From assembly GCF_021654855.1 (NCBI RefSeq), contig NZ_AP024202.1, positions 1,240,001 to 1,304,000 on the forward strand: DNA of 64,000 nt, read 5' to 3'. The notes under the pieces were generated by a model. The model made no database searches. It worked only from the letters and a program-made list of their open reading frames with translations, and had not been told where the DNA came from. The stretch is from Thiomicrorhabdus immobilis (GTDB taxonomy: Bacteria > Pseudomonadota > Gammaproteobacteria > Thiomicrospirales > Thiomicrospiraceae). The translations under genes were made by a program, and so were the position numbers. Positions 8,884 through 17,657 of this stretch are shown here, one piece after another; position 1 is the first letter of the stretch; every line of letters starts with the position of its first letter.

Positions 8884-8919
8884 AAAAAACGCCCTCAATT
8901 AGCAGGGCGTTTTTTTTTG
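8884..8919 (+). terminator. Rho-independent terminator after sqr
   Basis: AAAAACGCCCT / AGGGCGTTTTT stem with an eight-base loop and a T-run. Confidence 0.92.
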
Positions 8920-8942
8920 CCCTCGTTTATAATACGCAAGCT

Positions 8943-9638
8943 ATGACGCTTGCATTCACTCTTCATTATCTAGATTTACTCGGTACGGTGGTATTCGCCA
9001 TTACTGGGCTTTTGGCTGCCCGCAGAAAACAGTTAGACCTTTTCGGGGCGATTGTTATCGCAATGGTTACGGCTATTGGTGGTGGTACATTACGCGACCT
9101 GATTATTGATGTCCCAGTGTTCTGGACTCAGCAAGATATTTATATCTATATCGTTGTTATTTCTGCACTTTTTCTGTTCTTTTTTGCTCGGTTTAAGCGT
9201 CTTCCCGTTAAGCTATTACTGTTTTTAGATGCCTTGGGTTTGGCGGTGTTTACCGTGATTGGCACGCAAAAAGCCATGGCGTTGGGTTTTTCTGATCCGA
9301 TTGCCATTATGACGGGAATCATGACCGGGGTTGTTGGCGGTATCATTCGTGATGTATTGGTGGGTGAGGTGCCTCTGGTGTTCCGAAAAGAGATTTACGC
9401 TACGGCCTCATTTACCGGAGCCAGTATCTTTTTACTTATGGAACAGATTGGTTTTGCAATCGATACTGCGGTGATCGTCTCAATCGTGATTACCTTGTTG
9501 ATGCGTGTTTGGGCAATCATGTACAACATAGAATTACCGGTGTTTATCTCCTATAAGGCCCCTGAGATACAATCGCCTTCCAAAGTGGTTAAGAAAAGCC
9601 ATAAATCCAGTCAAAAAAAACATAAGGCTAAAAAATAG
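8943..9638 (+). CDS. TRIC-type cation channel family protein (YicG/UPF0126)
   Basis: A 231-residue inner-membrane protein with two copies of the family repeat. Each copy has a Gly-rich kinked helix with a conserved basic/acidic pair: GGGTLRDLIIDVPVFW (about 55-70) and GGIIRDVLVGEVPLVF (about 137-152). Seven hydrophobic helices are expected. Bacterial TRIC proteins form trimeric potassium-permeable channels. The C-terminus is a lysine-rich cytoplasmic tail. The gene stops seven bases before the lol operon starts, so it may be co-transcribed with it, which is probably incidental. Confidence 0.88.
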   Translation: MTLAFTLHYLDLLGTVVFAITGLLAARRKQLDLFGAIVIAMVTAIGGGTLRDLIIDVPVFWTQQDIYIYIVVISALFLFFFARFKRLPVKLLLFLDALGLAVFTVIGTQKAMALGFSDPIAIMTGIMTGVVGGIIRDVLVGEVPLVFRKEIYATASFTGASIFLLMEQIGFAIDTAVIVSIVITLLMRVWAIMYNIELPVFISYKAPEIQSPSKVVKKSHKSSQKKHKAKK

Positions 9639-9645
9639 GCTAACT

Positions 9646-10896
9646 ATGATCAAACTTCCATATGAACTTTTATTAGGTTTACGTTACACAAGGGCGAAGC
9701 GACGCAATGGTTTTATCTCATTTATCTCCTTGTCGTCGATGATTGGTATCGCTTTAGGTGTCACCGCTTTAATAACCGTGCTCTCTATTATGAACGGCTT
9801 TCAGGAGGAGTTGCGTGATCGTATTTTAGGTATGACCGCACATATGACCATCAATGAACGAACCGATCGTTTGGATGATTGGCAAACCTTGTATAACCAA
9901 GTGATTAATCAACCTCATGTAGTTGGTGCGGCCCCTAATATAATGGAACAGGGGATGTTAACCAGTGGCAATAAAGTCAATGGCGTCGGCATTAGAGGGA
10001 TATTGCCTGAATTTGAGGGGCAGGTGGCTGATATCGGTGGCAAAATGCTGTTTGGCTCGCTTTCTGATTTACAACCCAAACAATATCATATTATTTTGGG
10101 AAGTGAATTGGCCTTAAGTCTAGGGGTATCAATTGGCGATAAGGTAACGCTGATTGCCCCTCAGGGGAGTGTGTCACCAGTGGGGGTTGTGCCAAGGATT
10201 AAGCGTTTTACCGTAACTGGTATTTTTGAGGCTGGTATGCATGAATATGATAGCGGTCTGGCGCTGGTTCATATTGATGATGCTAAAAAAGTCTTTAAAT
10301 ATGGTGATTCTGTTGGTGCTTTACAATTGAAACTGGATGACTTGTTTAACGTGGGTGAGGTTAAAAGCGAATTGGCTCATGTGGTTGGCAGGATTCTATA
10401 TATGCGTGATTGGCGTCAACAACACAGTAATTTTTTCAAAGCGATTGAGATGGAAAAACGCATGATGTTCATCGTGTTAACCTTAATCATTATGGTTGCG
10501 GCATTCAATATTGTCTCGACTATGGTGATGGTGGTAACGGATAAGCAGAGTGATATTGCCGTATTAAGGACCATCGGTGCAACTCCAATGAGCATCCAGC
10601 TGGTATTTATTATTCAAGGTTTGGTTATTGGTATGCTTGGAGTCATTCTCGGTTTGATTGGCGGATTAAGTTTGGCTCTCAATATAGATGTCATTGTCCC
10701 TTTTATTGAACAGCTACTTGGTTTTAAATTCTTTCCACCTGATGTGTATTACATCAGCTCGGTGCCATCAAAATTAGTTTGGTCAGATGTTTGGTATATT
10801 ACCGGTTTGGCTTTCTTATTAACGTTGCTTGCGACACTTTATCCTGCAAGAAAAGCCTCAAAAGTTAATCCGGCGGAGGCGTTACGTTATGAGTGA
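9646..10896 (+). CDS. lolC: Lipoprotein-releasing ABC transporter permease (LolC/LolE or LolF type)
   Basis: Extracts outer-membrane lipoproteins from the inner membrane and hands them to LolA. The 416 residues have the family N-terminus (LGLRYTRAKRRNGFISFIS), a first helix, a periplasmic domain of about 210 residues, and three C-terminal helices (about 275-300, 320-345, 380-400). The signature SDIAVLRTIGATPMSI sits near residue 305. It overlaps the ATPase gene lolD by eight bases. Only one permease gene is present here; Escherichia has LolC and LolE flanking LolD, while some gammaproteobacteria use a single LolF. I cannot tell whether a second permease lies elsewhere. Confidence 0.92.
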   Translation: MIKLPYELLLGLRYTRAKRRNGFISFISLSSMIGIALGVTALITVLSIMNGFQEELRDRILGMTAHMTINERTDRLDDWQTLYNQVINQPHVVGAAPNIMEQGMLTSGNKVNGVGIRGILPEFEGQVADIGGKMLFGSLSDLQPKQYHIILGSELALSLGVSIGDKVTLIAPQGSVSPVGVVPRIKRFTVTGIFEAGMHEYDSGLALVHIDDAKKVFKYGDSVGALQLKLDDLFNVGEVKSELAHVVGRILYMRDWRQQHSNFFKAIEMEKRMMFIVLTLIIMVAAFNIVSTMVMVVTDKQSDIAVLRTIGATPMSIQLVFIIQGLVIGMLGVILGLIGGLSLALNIDVIVPFIEQLLGFKFFPPDVYYISSVPSKLVWSDVWYITGLAFLLTLLATLYPARKASKVNPAEALRYE

Positions 10897-11605
10897 TGAA
10901 ATGAATAAAACATTGAATGAGGCATTGAAACCAGTGGTTCTAGAAGCCATCGGTTTAGAAAAAACGTATAAAGAAGCTGAAATCGAAACCAAGGTTTTTA
11001 GCGATATCGATTTTCAATTGAATGCGGGTGAAAAAGTTGCGATTGTCGGTGCTTCAGGTTCGGGTAAAAGCACCTTGCTGCACCTTTTGGCAGGGCTGGA
11101 TTCTCCCACTCGTGGTGTTGTGACCTTGAATAACCAATCGTTTTCAGAAGAAAACGATGTTGTAAGAGGTAAGTTGAGAAATCAGTACATGGGGTTTGTT
11201 TATCAGTTCCATCATCTTTTTTCTGAATTAACGGCACTGGAAAATGTCATGATGCCTTTACAGATCAGACGAGTTTCCATTAAAGAGGCCGAGGCTAAAG
11301 CGAGAGGGTTGTTGGATAAGGTTGGGCTTGCAGATAGGGCTTTGCACAAGCCGAGTGAGTTGTCTGGTGGTGAACGCCAACGAGTGGCCATCGCAAGAGC
11401 GTTGATTACCAACCCTGCCTGTATTTTGGCGGATGAGCCGACGGGGAATTTGGATTACCTATCAGCCAATCAGGTATTCGAACTACTGCTAAAATTGAAT
11501 TCAGATCTTGGCACAGCGTTATTGATAGTGACTCATGATCGAAATCTGGCCGCACAAATGGATCGACAGGTAACGTTATTGGACGGCAATCTGATTTCAT
11601 CTTAA
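10889..11605 (+). CDS. lolD: Lipoprotein-releasing ABC transporter ATPase LolD
   Basis: This ATPase drives lipoprotein release with the upstream permease. It is 238 residues if it starts at ATG 10889, which overlaps the permease stop codon and has the GGAGG ribosome binding site at 10874-10878; a longer in-frame start at 10829 lies deep within the permease gene and adds an unrelated N-terminus. Walker A is GASGSGKSTLL, the signature is LSGGERQRVAIARAL, and Walker B is ILADEPTGNLD, with the H-loop in IVTHDRNLA. The FHHLFSELTALENVMMP stretch is typical of LolD. Confidence 0.95.
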   Translation: MSDEMNKTLNEALKPVVLEAIGLEKTYKEAEIETKVFSDIDFQLNAGEKVAIVGASGSGKSTLLHLLAGLDSPTRGVVTLNNQSFSEENDVVRGKLRNQYMGFVYQFHHLFSELTALENVMMPLQIRRVSIKEAEAKARGLLDKVGLADRALHKPSELSGGERQRVAIARALITNPACILADEPTGNLDYLSANQVFELLLKLNSDLGTALLIVTHDRNLAAQMDRQVTLLDGNLISS

Positions 11606-11724
11606 AGCGGATTGCTAAATAGTCTGGCTAAGCAGGTCGGCTACAATAGGGTGAGTGAAATGTAAACTAAGCTTACCTTCAAAATCACCTTTCAATTTTT
11701 ACTCTAATAGATTAATGGAATTCT

Positions 11725-13635
11725 GTGTTAACACTTCAAAACCTTTCAATAAGAGCGGGCGTTAAGCCGCTTTTAGATTCTGCTACTTTAACGGTTCATC
11801 CTGGCCAAAAAATTGGTTTGATTGGCCAAAATGGCGTAGGTAAAACCACCTTGTTCAAAACCATTCTCAATGAAGTCCCCATCGAGTCGGGTAGTGTAGG
11901 GATACCGCAAAATTGGTTGATTGGCAGTGTTGAACAAGAGGTTTCAGCTAAAGATATCAATTCGCTTGAATATGTGACCTATGGCGACTCTTTATATGCA
12001 GAAAGTACCGAGAGGGTAAAGCAGGCTGAACTAGCCAATGACAATGAGGCTTTGGTTTCGGCTTATGATGGTCTAGATAAAATATCAGGTTATCTCGTTC
12101 CCAATAAAGCGAAACAGTTGCTGTATGGTTTGGGGTTTTCCGATGCGGATTTTGAAAAGAATTTGTCTGCATTCTCTGGGGGATGGCAGGTACGATTGAA
12201 GCTGGCTAGAGCGCTTATGCAACGAGCTGATTTACTGCTGTTGGATGAGCCTACTAACCACTTGGACATTGAAGCGGTTGCTTGGTTGGAGCAGTGGTTG
12301 AAGTCTTATGAAGGGGCGGTGTTGATTATCTCCCATGATAGGGATTTTTTAGATCAAGTTGTCCAAGGGATTGCCCATATACACGATCAAAAAATAACCT
12401 ATTATTCAGGTAATTTTGCTGCGTTTGAGCGCCAAAGAAATGAGCAGTTGATGCAGCAGCAGGCTTTGCACGATAAGCAAAAACAGCAGATGCAGCATCT
12501 GAAAAGTTTCATTGAACGTTTTAAAGCAAAGGCGAGTAAGGCTAAGCAGGCGCAAAGCCGTGTCAAAGCTTTGGAGCGTATGGAACAGGTTGCGGCGGTA
12601 CAGGCAATGAATCCGTTTATCTTCAAGTTCCTTTCGCCAGACCATCAGCCTGACCCAATGATGAATATAACGGATTTGTCGTTTGCTTATGGTGATAAGA
12701 GCATATTGAAGTCGGTCGATTTGGTGTTGCGTGCCGGCGATAGAATCGGCTTGGTTGGGGTGAACGGTTCCGGTAAGACCACGCTATTAAAACAATTGGT
12801 GGGTGAATTAAAGCCGCAAACCGGTAAGGTTATTATTAGTAAAGGTGTCAAAATCGGCTATTTTGCTCAGCACCAGATTGATTCATTGAATTTTGACCAA
12901 AGTCCTTTACAGCATATATTGGCTCAAGAAAACGCCCCTTCAGATCAGGAATCCCGAGATTTCTTAGGGCAGTTTGGCTTTTCCAATACCCAGTGTTTAG
13001 AGCCGATAAAAGCGTTTTCAGGTGGTGAAAAAGCACGCTTGGCTTTGGCGATTATCGTTTATCAAAAGCCCAATCTGATTATTTTGGATGAGCCTACCAA
13101 CCATTTGGATATGGAAACACGCGATGCTTTGGATATGGCTATTCAGGAATTTGCCGGCGCGGTGATTTTGGTTACCCATGACAAGCACCTTTTGGCGAGT
13201 ATTTCCGACCAGTATTGGTGGGTTCATCAAGGCAAGGTGACTTTATATCAAGGTGATTTGGATGGTTATCTTCAACAACAATTGAAAGCCATTAAGGAGA
13301 CTCAGTTAGAAAATAAAGTCACCAGGCCTGGTCAGAGTAAAAAAGAATTGCGTCAGCAAAACGCCCAACAAAGAAGGGTGTTGGAAGATAAGATAAAACC
13401 TTATCAAAAAGAGATAAAAGTCTTAGATAAACGTATGGAGCAGTTACAGGCGGATTTAGCGAACTATCATGCAATGATGGAAGATGAAACGCTTTATGAT
13501 GCGGCCAATAAACAAAAGCTCGCGGAGTGTTTAAAGTTGCAGGCTGGTTGCAGCCAGGAACTTGAAGAGGTTGAGATGCGTTGGCTGGAACTTGAAGGGT
13601 TGATTGAGGATATTAAGGCTGAATTGGAGTCGTAA
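11725..13635 (+). CDS. yheS: ABC-F family ATPase, YheS type
   Basis: A soluble ABC protein of 636 residues, matching the length of Escherichia YheS. It has two nucleotide-binding domains: Walker A GQNGVGKTTLF (about 34) and GVNGSGKTTLL (about 347). The signatures are FSGGWQVRLKLARAL and FSGGEKARLALAII, and both Walker B boxes read LDEPTNHLD. The linker between domains contains the KAKASKAKQAQSRVKALERM element, and a C-terminal coiled coil follows residue 540. ABC-F proteins act on the ribosome rather than in transport. The start is GTG 11725. After the stop, GCATCTTGG and CCAAGATGC (13643-13694) form a widely spaced inverted repeat without a T-run. Confidence 0.93.
   Translation: MLTLQNLSIRAGVKPLLDSATLTVHPGQKIGLIGQNGVGKTTLFKTILNEVPIESGSVGIPQNWLIGSVEQEVSAKDINSLEYVTYGDSLYAESTERVKQAELANDNEALVSAYDGLDKISGYLVPNKAKQLLYGLGFSDADFEKNLSAFSGGWQVRLKLARALMQRADLLLLDEPTNHLDIEAVAWLEQWLKSYEGAVLIISHDRDFLDQVVQGIAHIHDQKITYYSGNFAAFERQRNEQLMQQQALHDKQKQQMQHLKSFIERFKAKASKAKQAQSRVKALERMEQVAAVQAMNPFIFKFLSPDHQPDPMMNITDLSFAYGDKSILKSVDLVLRAGDRIGLVGVNGSGKTTLLKQLVGELKPQTGKVIISKGVKIGYFAQHQIDSLNFDQSPLQHILAQENAPSDQESRDFLGQFGFSNTQCLEPIKAFSGGEKARLALAIIVYQKPNLIILDEPTNHLDMETRDALDMAIQEFAGAVILVTHDKHLLASISDQYWWVHQGKVTLYQGDLDGYLQQQLKAIKETQLENKVTRPGQSKKELRQQNAQQRRVLEDKIKPYQKEIKVLDKRMEQLQADLANYHAMMEDETLYDAANKQKLAECLKLQAGCSQELEEVEMRWLELEGLIEDIKAELES
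13321..13332. repeat. Iterated palindrome ACCAGGCCTGGT, copy 3
   Basis: Inside yheS, read as TRPG; it sits in the linker before the C-terminal coiled coil. Confidence 0.9.
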
Positions 13636-13708
13636 ATTCTAGCATCTTGGAGTAATTTGTATACGGTTTGTATGCAGCGGTTATCCCAAGATGCGATGGC
13701 GTTAAAAA

Positions 13709-13912
13709 TTAACGAAAAACAGGCCCGTGTTTTAGACCAAGTTTACGTAAAATCAAAACCATAGGGCAGAAACCTGTGATGGCTGAGAACATCAGGTTCG
13801 CGCCAACAAAACCAGTTAGATATAGCCATTCTGTTGCATGGTAAACACTTAATAATGTACTTAAAAGAACCATTGTTCCAGCTACAAGCAGTACCATTCT
13901 TTCAATTGTCAT
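13709..13912 (-). CDS. DUF2892 (YgaP-like transmembrane) family protein
   Basis: A 67-residue inner-membrane protein with two predicted helices and the family pattern: the start MTIERMVLLVAGTMVLLSTLL, a second helix beginning FVGANLMFSAITGFCPMVLILRKLG, and the GFCPM motif with its cysteine. Proteins of this family occur alone or fused to rhodanese domains as in YgaP. The function of the stand-alone form is not established; a link to sulfur handling would suit a sulfur oxidiser but is only suggested by YgaP. It is monocistronic and convergent with yheS. Confidence 0.8.
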   Translation of the reverse strand: MTIERMVLLVAGTMVLLSTLLSVYHATEWLYLTGFVGANLMFSAITGFCPMVLILRKLGLKHGPVFR

Positions 13913-14225
13913 TTGTTATTCCTTATTCTTTAATTAAATAGTTAAATTCGAATATTAACTTAAAGTATTTTCAGAATACCCATAAAAAATACTTTAGCAT
14001 CAATTAGTCTTGCTGAGAATTCTATCAGTTTTTAACATTTACTCAAGAAAACCACTTTAAATAACGCTTTTCTTCTTGTTTTTACTCGAAATTATCAGTT
14101 TTACTTTAAATATGCGTTCGAAGCCCGTATAATCCCGTCTCAAATTTTTAACGATTATTAGATTCCCAAGTTTATGGGTGTTTTTTAATTAATCTATTGA
14201 AACTATCGAACTTTGAGATTTAAAA
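13913..14225 (+). promoter_or_regulatory. Intergenic region with the tig promoter
   Basis: A 313-bp gap between divergent genes. A perfect -10 box TATAAT lies at 14128-14133, about 95 bp ahead of tig; the matching -35 (near 14105) is poor. No small gene or strong hairpin was seen in the rest, which is simply AT-rich. Confidence 0.55.
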
Positions 14226-15539
14226 ATGCAAGTAACTGTAGAAAAGCCAGAACAAGGTCTTGAGCACAAAATGACGGTAACGTTTCCTTCTGAGAACCTA
14301 AACTCAGCGGTTGATAAGCGTTTAAATGAAATTCGTCGCACGGTAAAAATGGATGGTTTCCGTCCAGGTAAAGTACCTTTAAGCGTAGTGAAAAAACGTC
14401 ACGGTGCACAGGTTCACCAGGAAGTAATGGGCGAAGCACTGCAAAAAGCATTTTACGATGCAACTGAACAAGAAGGGATTCAGGTAGCGGGTTACCCTAT
14501 GTTTGATAGTCTTGATGATAAAGACGGCGAAGTGACTTTTGTTGCTCGTTTTGAGGTTTATCCTGAAATCACGTTACCTGAATTTAGCGGTGTAAAGCTT
14601 GAAACAATCAAAGCTGAAGTAACCGATAAAGATGTTGAAAACATGATTACTCGTCTACGTGAACAGCGTATGGCTTGGAAACCTTCTAAGAGCGCAGCTA
14701 AAAAAGCCAAAGCGGGTGAGCAGGTTATCATCGATTTCACAGGAAAAATCGACGGTGAAGTGTTTGAAGGCGGTTCAGCTGAAAACGTTCCTTTAGAGCT
14801 TGGTTCTGGTCGCATGATCCCTGGTTTTGAAGATGGCATTATCGGTATGAAAAAAGGTGAAGAGAAGGCGATTGAAGTGACTTTCCCTGAAGATTACCAT
14901 GCGGATTCTTTAAAAGGTAAAACAGCGGTATTCGATATCACTGTTCACTCAGTATCAACTAAAGTGCTTCCTGAAGTAGATGAAGAGTTTGTTAAGTCTT
15001 TTGGTGTTGAAGATGGTACCGAAGCTTCTTTGATCAAAGAGATTAAAGACAGCATGGAAAAAGAACTGGCTCGTGCAGTTGAAAGCAAAAACCGCGCTGC
15101 GGCATTGAAAGCATTACAAAGCATCGTTGATGTTGAATTGCCTAAGTCTTTAATCGATCAAGAAGTTAAAAACTTGATGGATCGTGCTGTTCAAAGCATG
15201 CAGCAGCAAGGTGTTAAACCTGAAGATGTTAAAATCGAAGCGGCTCACTTTGAAGATGAAGCTAAAGAACGTGTTAAGTTAGGTTTGGTCTTGGGTGATA
15301 TCATCAAAGCAAACAACTTAGAAGCGTCTAACGAAGAAGTTGAAGCCTACATCACTGAGCAAGCTTCTTCATATGAAGACCCTTCAGAAGTGGTTAACTG
15401 GTATGCTCAAAACCCAGGTGCACGTTCTGAGATTCGTGCCATTTTAGTAGAAGGTAAAGTCGCTGCTAAAATCATTGCTGAAGCAAAAGTAAAAGAAGTT
15501 TCTAAAACTTTTGAAGAAGTTATCAATACACCTGCGTAA
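14226..15539 (+). CDS. tig: Trigger factor, ribosome-associated chaperone
   Basis: Binds the ribosome exit tunnel and shields nascent chains. The 437 residues have the N-terminal ribosome-binding domain with the signature GFRPGKVPLSVV (about residue 45), the FKBP-type prolyl isomerase domain (about 150-245, AKAGEQVIIDFTGKIDGEVF and PGFEDGIIGMKKGEE), and the helical C-terminal chaperone arms. It opens the conserved tig-clpP-clpX-lon-hupB order and has its own strong terminator. Confidence 0.98.
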   Translation: MQVTVEKPEQGLEHKMTVTFPSENLNSAVDKRLNEIRRTVKMDGFRPGKVPLSVVKKRHGAQVHQEVMGEALQKAFYDATEQEGIQVAGYPMFDSLDDKDGEVTFVARFEVYPEITLPEFSGVKLETIKAEVTDKDVENMITRLREQRMAWKPSKSAAKKAKAGEQVIIDFTGKIDGEVFEGGSAENVPLELGSGRMIPGFEDGIIGMKKGEEKAIEVTFPEDYHADSLKGKTAVFDITVHSVSTKVLPEVDEEFVKSFGVEDGTEASLIKEIKDSMEKELARAVESKNRAAALKALQSIVDVELPKSLIDQEVKNLMDRAVQSMQQQGVKPEDVKIEAAHFEDEAKERVKLGLVLGDIIKANNLEASNEEVEAYITEQASSYEDPSEVVNWYAQNPGARSEIRAILVEGKVAAKIIAEAKVKEVSKTFEEVINTPA

Positions 15540-15568
15540 TCCAATTTACAAAGCTGTAGCGACATAAA

Positions 15569-15622
15569 AACTTAACCCTGGGCATAAAATTACTATTTGT
15601 GCCTGGGGTTAAGTTTTTTTTT
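15569..15622 (+). terminator. Rho-independent terminator after tig
   Basis: AACTTAACCC pairs with GGGTTAAGTT, with an inner stem of TGGGCA/TGCCTG type, followed by a nine-base T-run. Confidence 0.93.
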
Positions 15623-15695
15623 GTCTCAGAAAAGGCTAAGATACTCTAAACTACAAATTTAATGAAAATAGAACCTACAGGAAATACAGCGGAAT

Positions 15696-16295
15696 ATGGA
15701 TAACATGATTCACAATGCACTCGTGCCAATGGTGGTTGAACAAACTAGTCGTGGCGAGCGTTCATACGATATTTATTCTAGACTTTTAAAAGAACGCGTT
15801 ATCTTTTTAGTTGGGCAGGTAGAAGACCATATGGCTAACTTGATTGTTGCCCAATTGTTGTTTTTGGAATCAGAGAATCCTGATAAAGATATTCATTTAT
15901 ATATCAATTCTCCTGGGGGTAGTGTGACTGCAGGTATGGCAATTTATGACACGATGCGTTTCATCAAGCCTGATGTAAGCACCATGTGTATTGGTCAAGC
16001 GGCAAGTATGGGTTCATTCCTTCTTTCTGCCGGTGCTAAAGGTAAACGTTTTGCTTTGCCTAATTCACGTGTAATGATTCACCAGCCATTAGGCGGTTTT
16101 CAAGGGCAAGCAAGTGATATTCAGATTCACGCTCAAGAAATCATGCAAATCAAAGATAAACTGAATGCAGCCTTAGCCGAACATACCGGCCAGGACATCA
16201 AAACTATTGAACGAGATACTGATAGAGATAATTTCATGAGCGCCCAGCAAGCTTGTGATTATGGTTTGGTCGATAAAGTATTAACAAATCGTTAG
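15696..16295 (+). CDS. clpP: ATP-dependent Clp protease proteolytic subunit ClpP
   Basis: Serine protease barrel that degrades substrates unfolded by ClpX or ClpA. It has 199 residues. The catalytic triad is Ser104 in [11 protein letters not shown], His129 in [11 protein letters not shown] and Asp178 in ERDTDRDNF, in the standard spacing. The N-terminus ([21 protein letters not shown]) carries the short propeptide usual for the family. It is followed 11 bases later by clpX, so the two form an operon. Confidence 0.98.
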   Translation: MDNMIHNALVPMVVEQTSRGERSYDIYSRLLKERVIFLVGQVEDHMANLIVAQLLFLESENPDKDIHLYINSPGGSVTAGMAIYDTMRFIKPDVSTMCIGQAASMGSFLLSAGAKGKRFALPNSRVMIHQPLGGFQGQASDIQIHAQEIMQIKDKLNAALAEHTGQDIKTIERDTDRDNFMSAQQACDYGLVDKVLTNR

Positions 16296-16306
16296 GACAG
16301 TAAGAT

Positions 16307-17566
16307 ATGAGTGAAGATAAGACATTGTATTGTTCTTTTTGTGGAAAAGGACAAGATGAAGTTAGAAAGTTAATCGCAGGTCCATCTGTCTATATTTGTG
16401 ACGAGTGTGTTGAGCTTTGTAACGATATATTGCGTGATGAGTTTGGTGAGGAAGATATCAGCCAGTTTGAATTGGAGAACTTGCCGACACCTCATGAAAT
16501 CAGTGCGATTCTGGATGATTATGTCATTGGTCAGTTTAATGCTAAAAAAGTGCTTTCGGTTGCGGTTTACAACCACTACAAGCGTTTGCAGCAGTCGCAT
16601 GTTAAAGATGATGTTGAATTAACCAAGAGTAATATTCTGTTAATTGGGCCGACAGGTTCAGGTAAAACATTACTTGCGCAAACTTTAGCACGTTTATTGG
16701 ATGTGCCTTTTGCCATTGCCGATGCAACCACTTTGACAGAAGCGGGTTATGTTGGGGAAGATGTTGAGAGCATTGTTTTAAAATTGCTACAGCGTTGTGA
16801 TAACGACCCTGAAAAAGCAGAGCGCGGTATTATCTATATCGATGAGATCGACAAGATTACCCGTAAATCTGAAAACCCATCCATCACTCGTGATGTATCG
16901 GGTGAAGGGGTTCAGCAAGCATTATTGAAATTGGTTGAAGGGACTATGGCATCCGTTCCACCGCAAGGCGGGCGTAAGCACCCTAATCAAGATATGATTC
17001 AAGTTGATACTTCAAAGATCCTGTTTATTGTGGGTGGAGCTTTTGAAGGCCTTGATAAGATTATTGACCAGCGTACAGAGACCAATATCGGCATCGGTTT
17101 CTCTGCAGAAGTCAAAACTAAGGACAAGCAGTTAACGGTTACTGAGAAGTTCAAGAAGATTGAACCTGAAGATTTAATCAAATTTGGTTTGATTCCGGAA
17201 TTTGTCGGACGTCTTCCTATGATTGCTTCACTTGAAGAGCTTGATGAAGAGGCGTTGATTCAAATTTTGACCGAGCCGAAAAACGCCTTGGTTAAGCAGT
17301 TCCAGAAGATGTTTGAGCTGGAAGGGGCTGAATTACAGTTTAGAAAAGATGCTTTATCTGAAATTGCCAATTTAGCGATTGAAAGAAAAACGGGAGCTCG
17401 TGGTCTGCGTTCGATTTTGGAGCAATTGTTGCTTGATACGATGTATGACTTGCCAAGCTTGAAAAATGTAGAAAAGGTCGTTATTAATAAAGCAGTGATA
17501 CAAGGCAAGAAGTCACCGTTGCTTGTATATAAGGATGAAACACCTAAAAAAGCTTCGAGTGAGTAA
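16307..17566 (+). CDS. clpX: ATP-dependent Clp protease ATP-binding subunit ClpX
   Basis: Hexameric AAA+ unfoldase feeding ClpP. The 419 residues begin with the zinc-binding dimerisation domain (CSFCGK and CDECVELC pairs, about 9-40). The AAA+ core has Walker [13 protein letters not shown] near residue 119, Walker [11 protein letters not shown] near 182, the pore loop GYVGEDVES, and the ClpP-docking IGF loop (IGIGFSAEV near 263). It is co-transcribed with clpP and ends before a hairpin terminator. Confidence 0.98.
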   Translation: MSEDKTLYCSFCGKGQDEVRKLIAGPSVYICDECVELCNDILRDEFGEEDISQFELENLPTPHEISAILDDYVIGQFNAKKVLSVAVYNHYKRLQQSHVKDDVELTKSNILLIGPTGSGKTLLAQTLARLLDVPFAIADATTLTEAGYVGEDVESIVLKLLQRCDNDPEKAERGIIYIDEIDKITRKSENPSITRDVSGEGVQQALLKLVEGTMASVPPQGGRKHPNQDMIQVDTSKILFIVGGAFEGLDKIIDQRTETNIGIGFSAEVKTKDKQLTVTEKFKKIEPEDLIKFGLIPEFVGRLPMIASLEELDEEALIQILTEPKNALVKQFQKMFELEGAELQFRKDALSEIANLAIERKTGARGLRSILEQLLLDTMYDLPSLKNVEKVVINKAVIQGKKSPLLVYKDETPKKASSE

Positions 17567-17602
17567 AAAGTTTAAAACAGCCTGTTGTAGTTAATGTTTT
17601 AG

Positions 17603-17626
17603 ACCCAGCTTTATGCTGGGTTTTTT
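17603..17626 (+). terminator. Rho-independent terminator after clpX
   Basis: ACCCAGC / GCTGGGT stem with a five-base loop and six T. Confidence 0.92.
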
Positions 17627-17657
17627 AAAGGTAAAAATTACCTGATAAGGGATGAAA

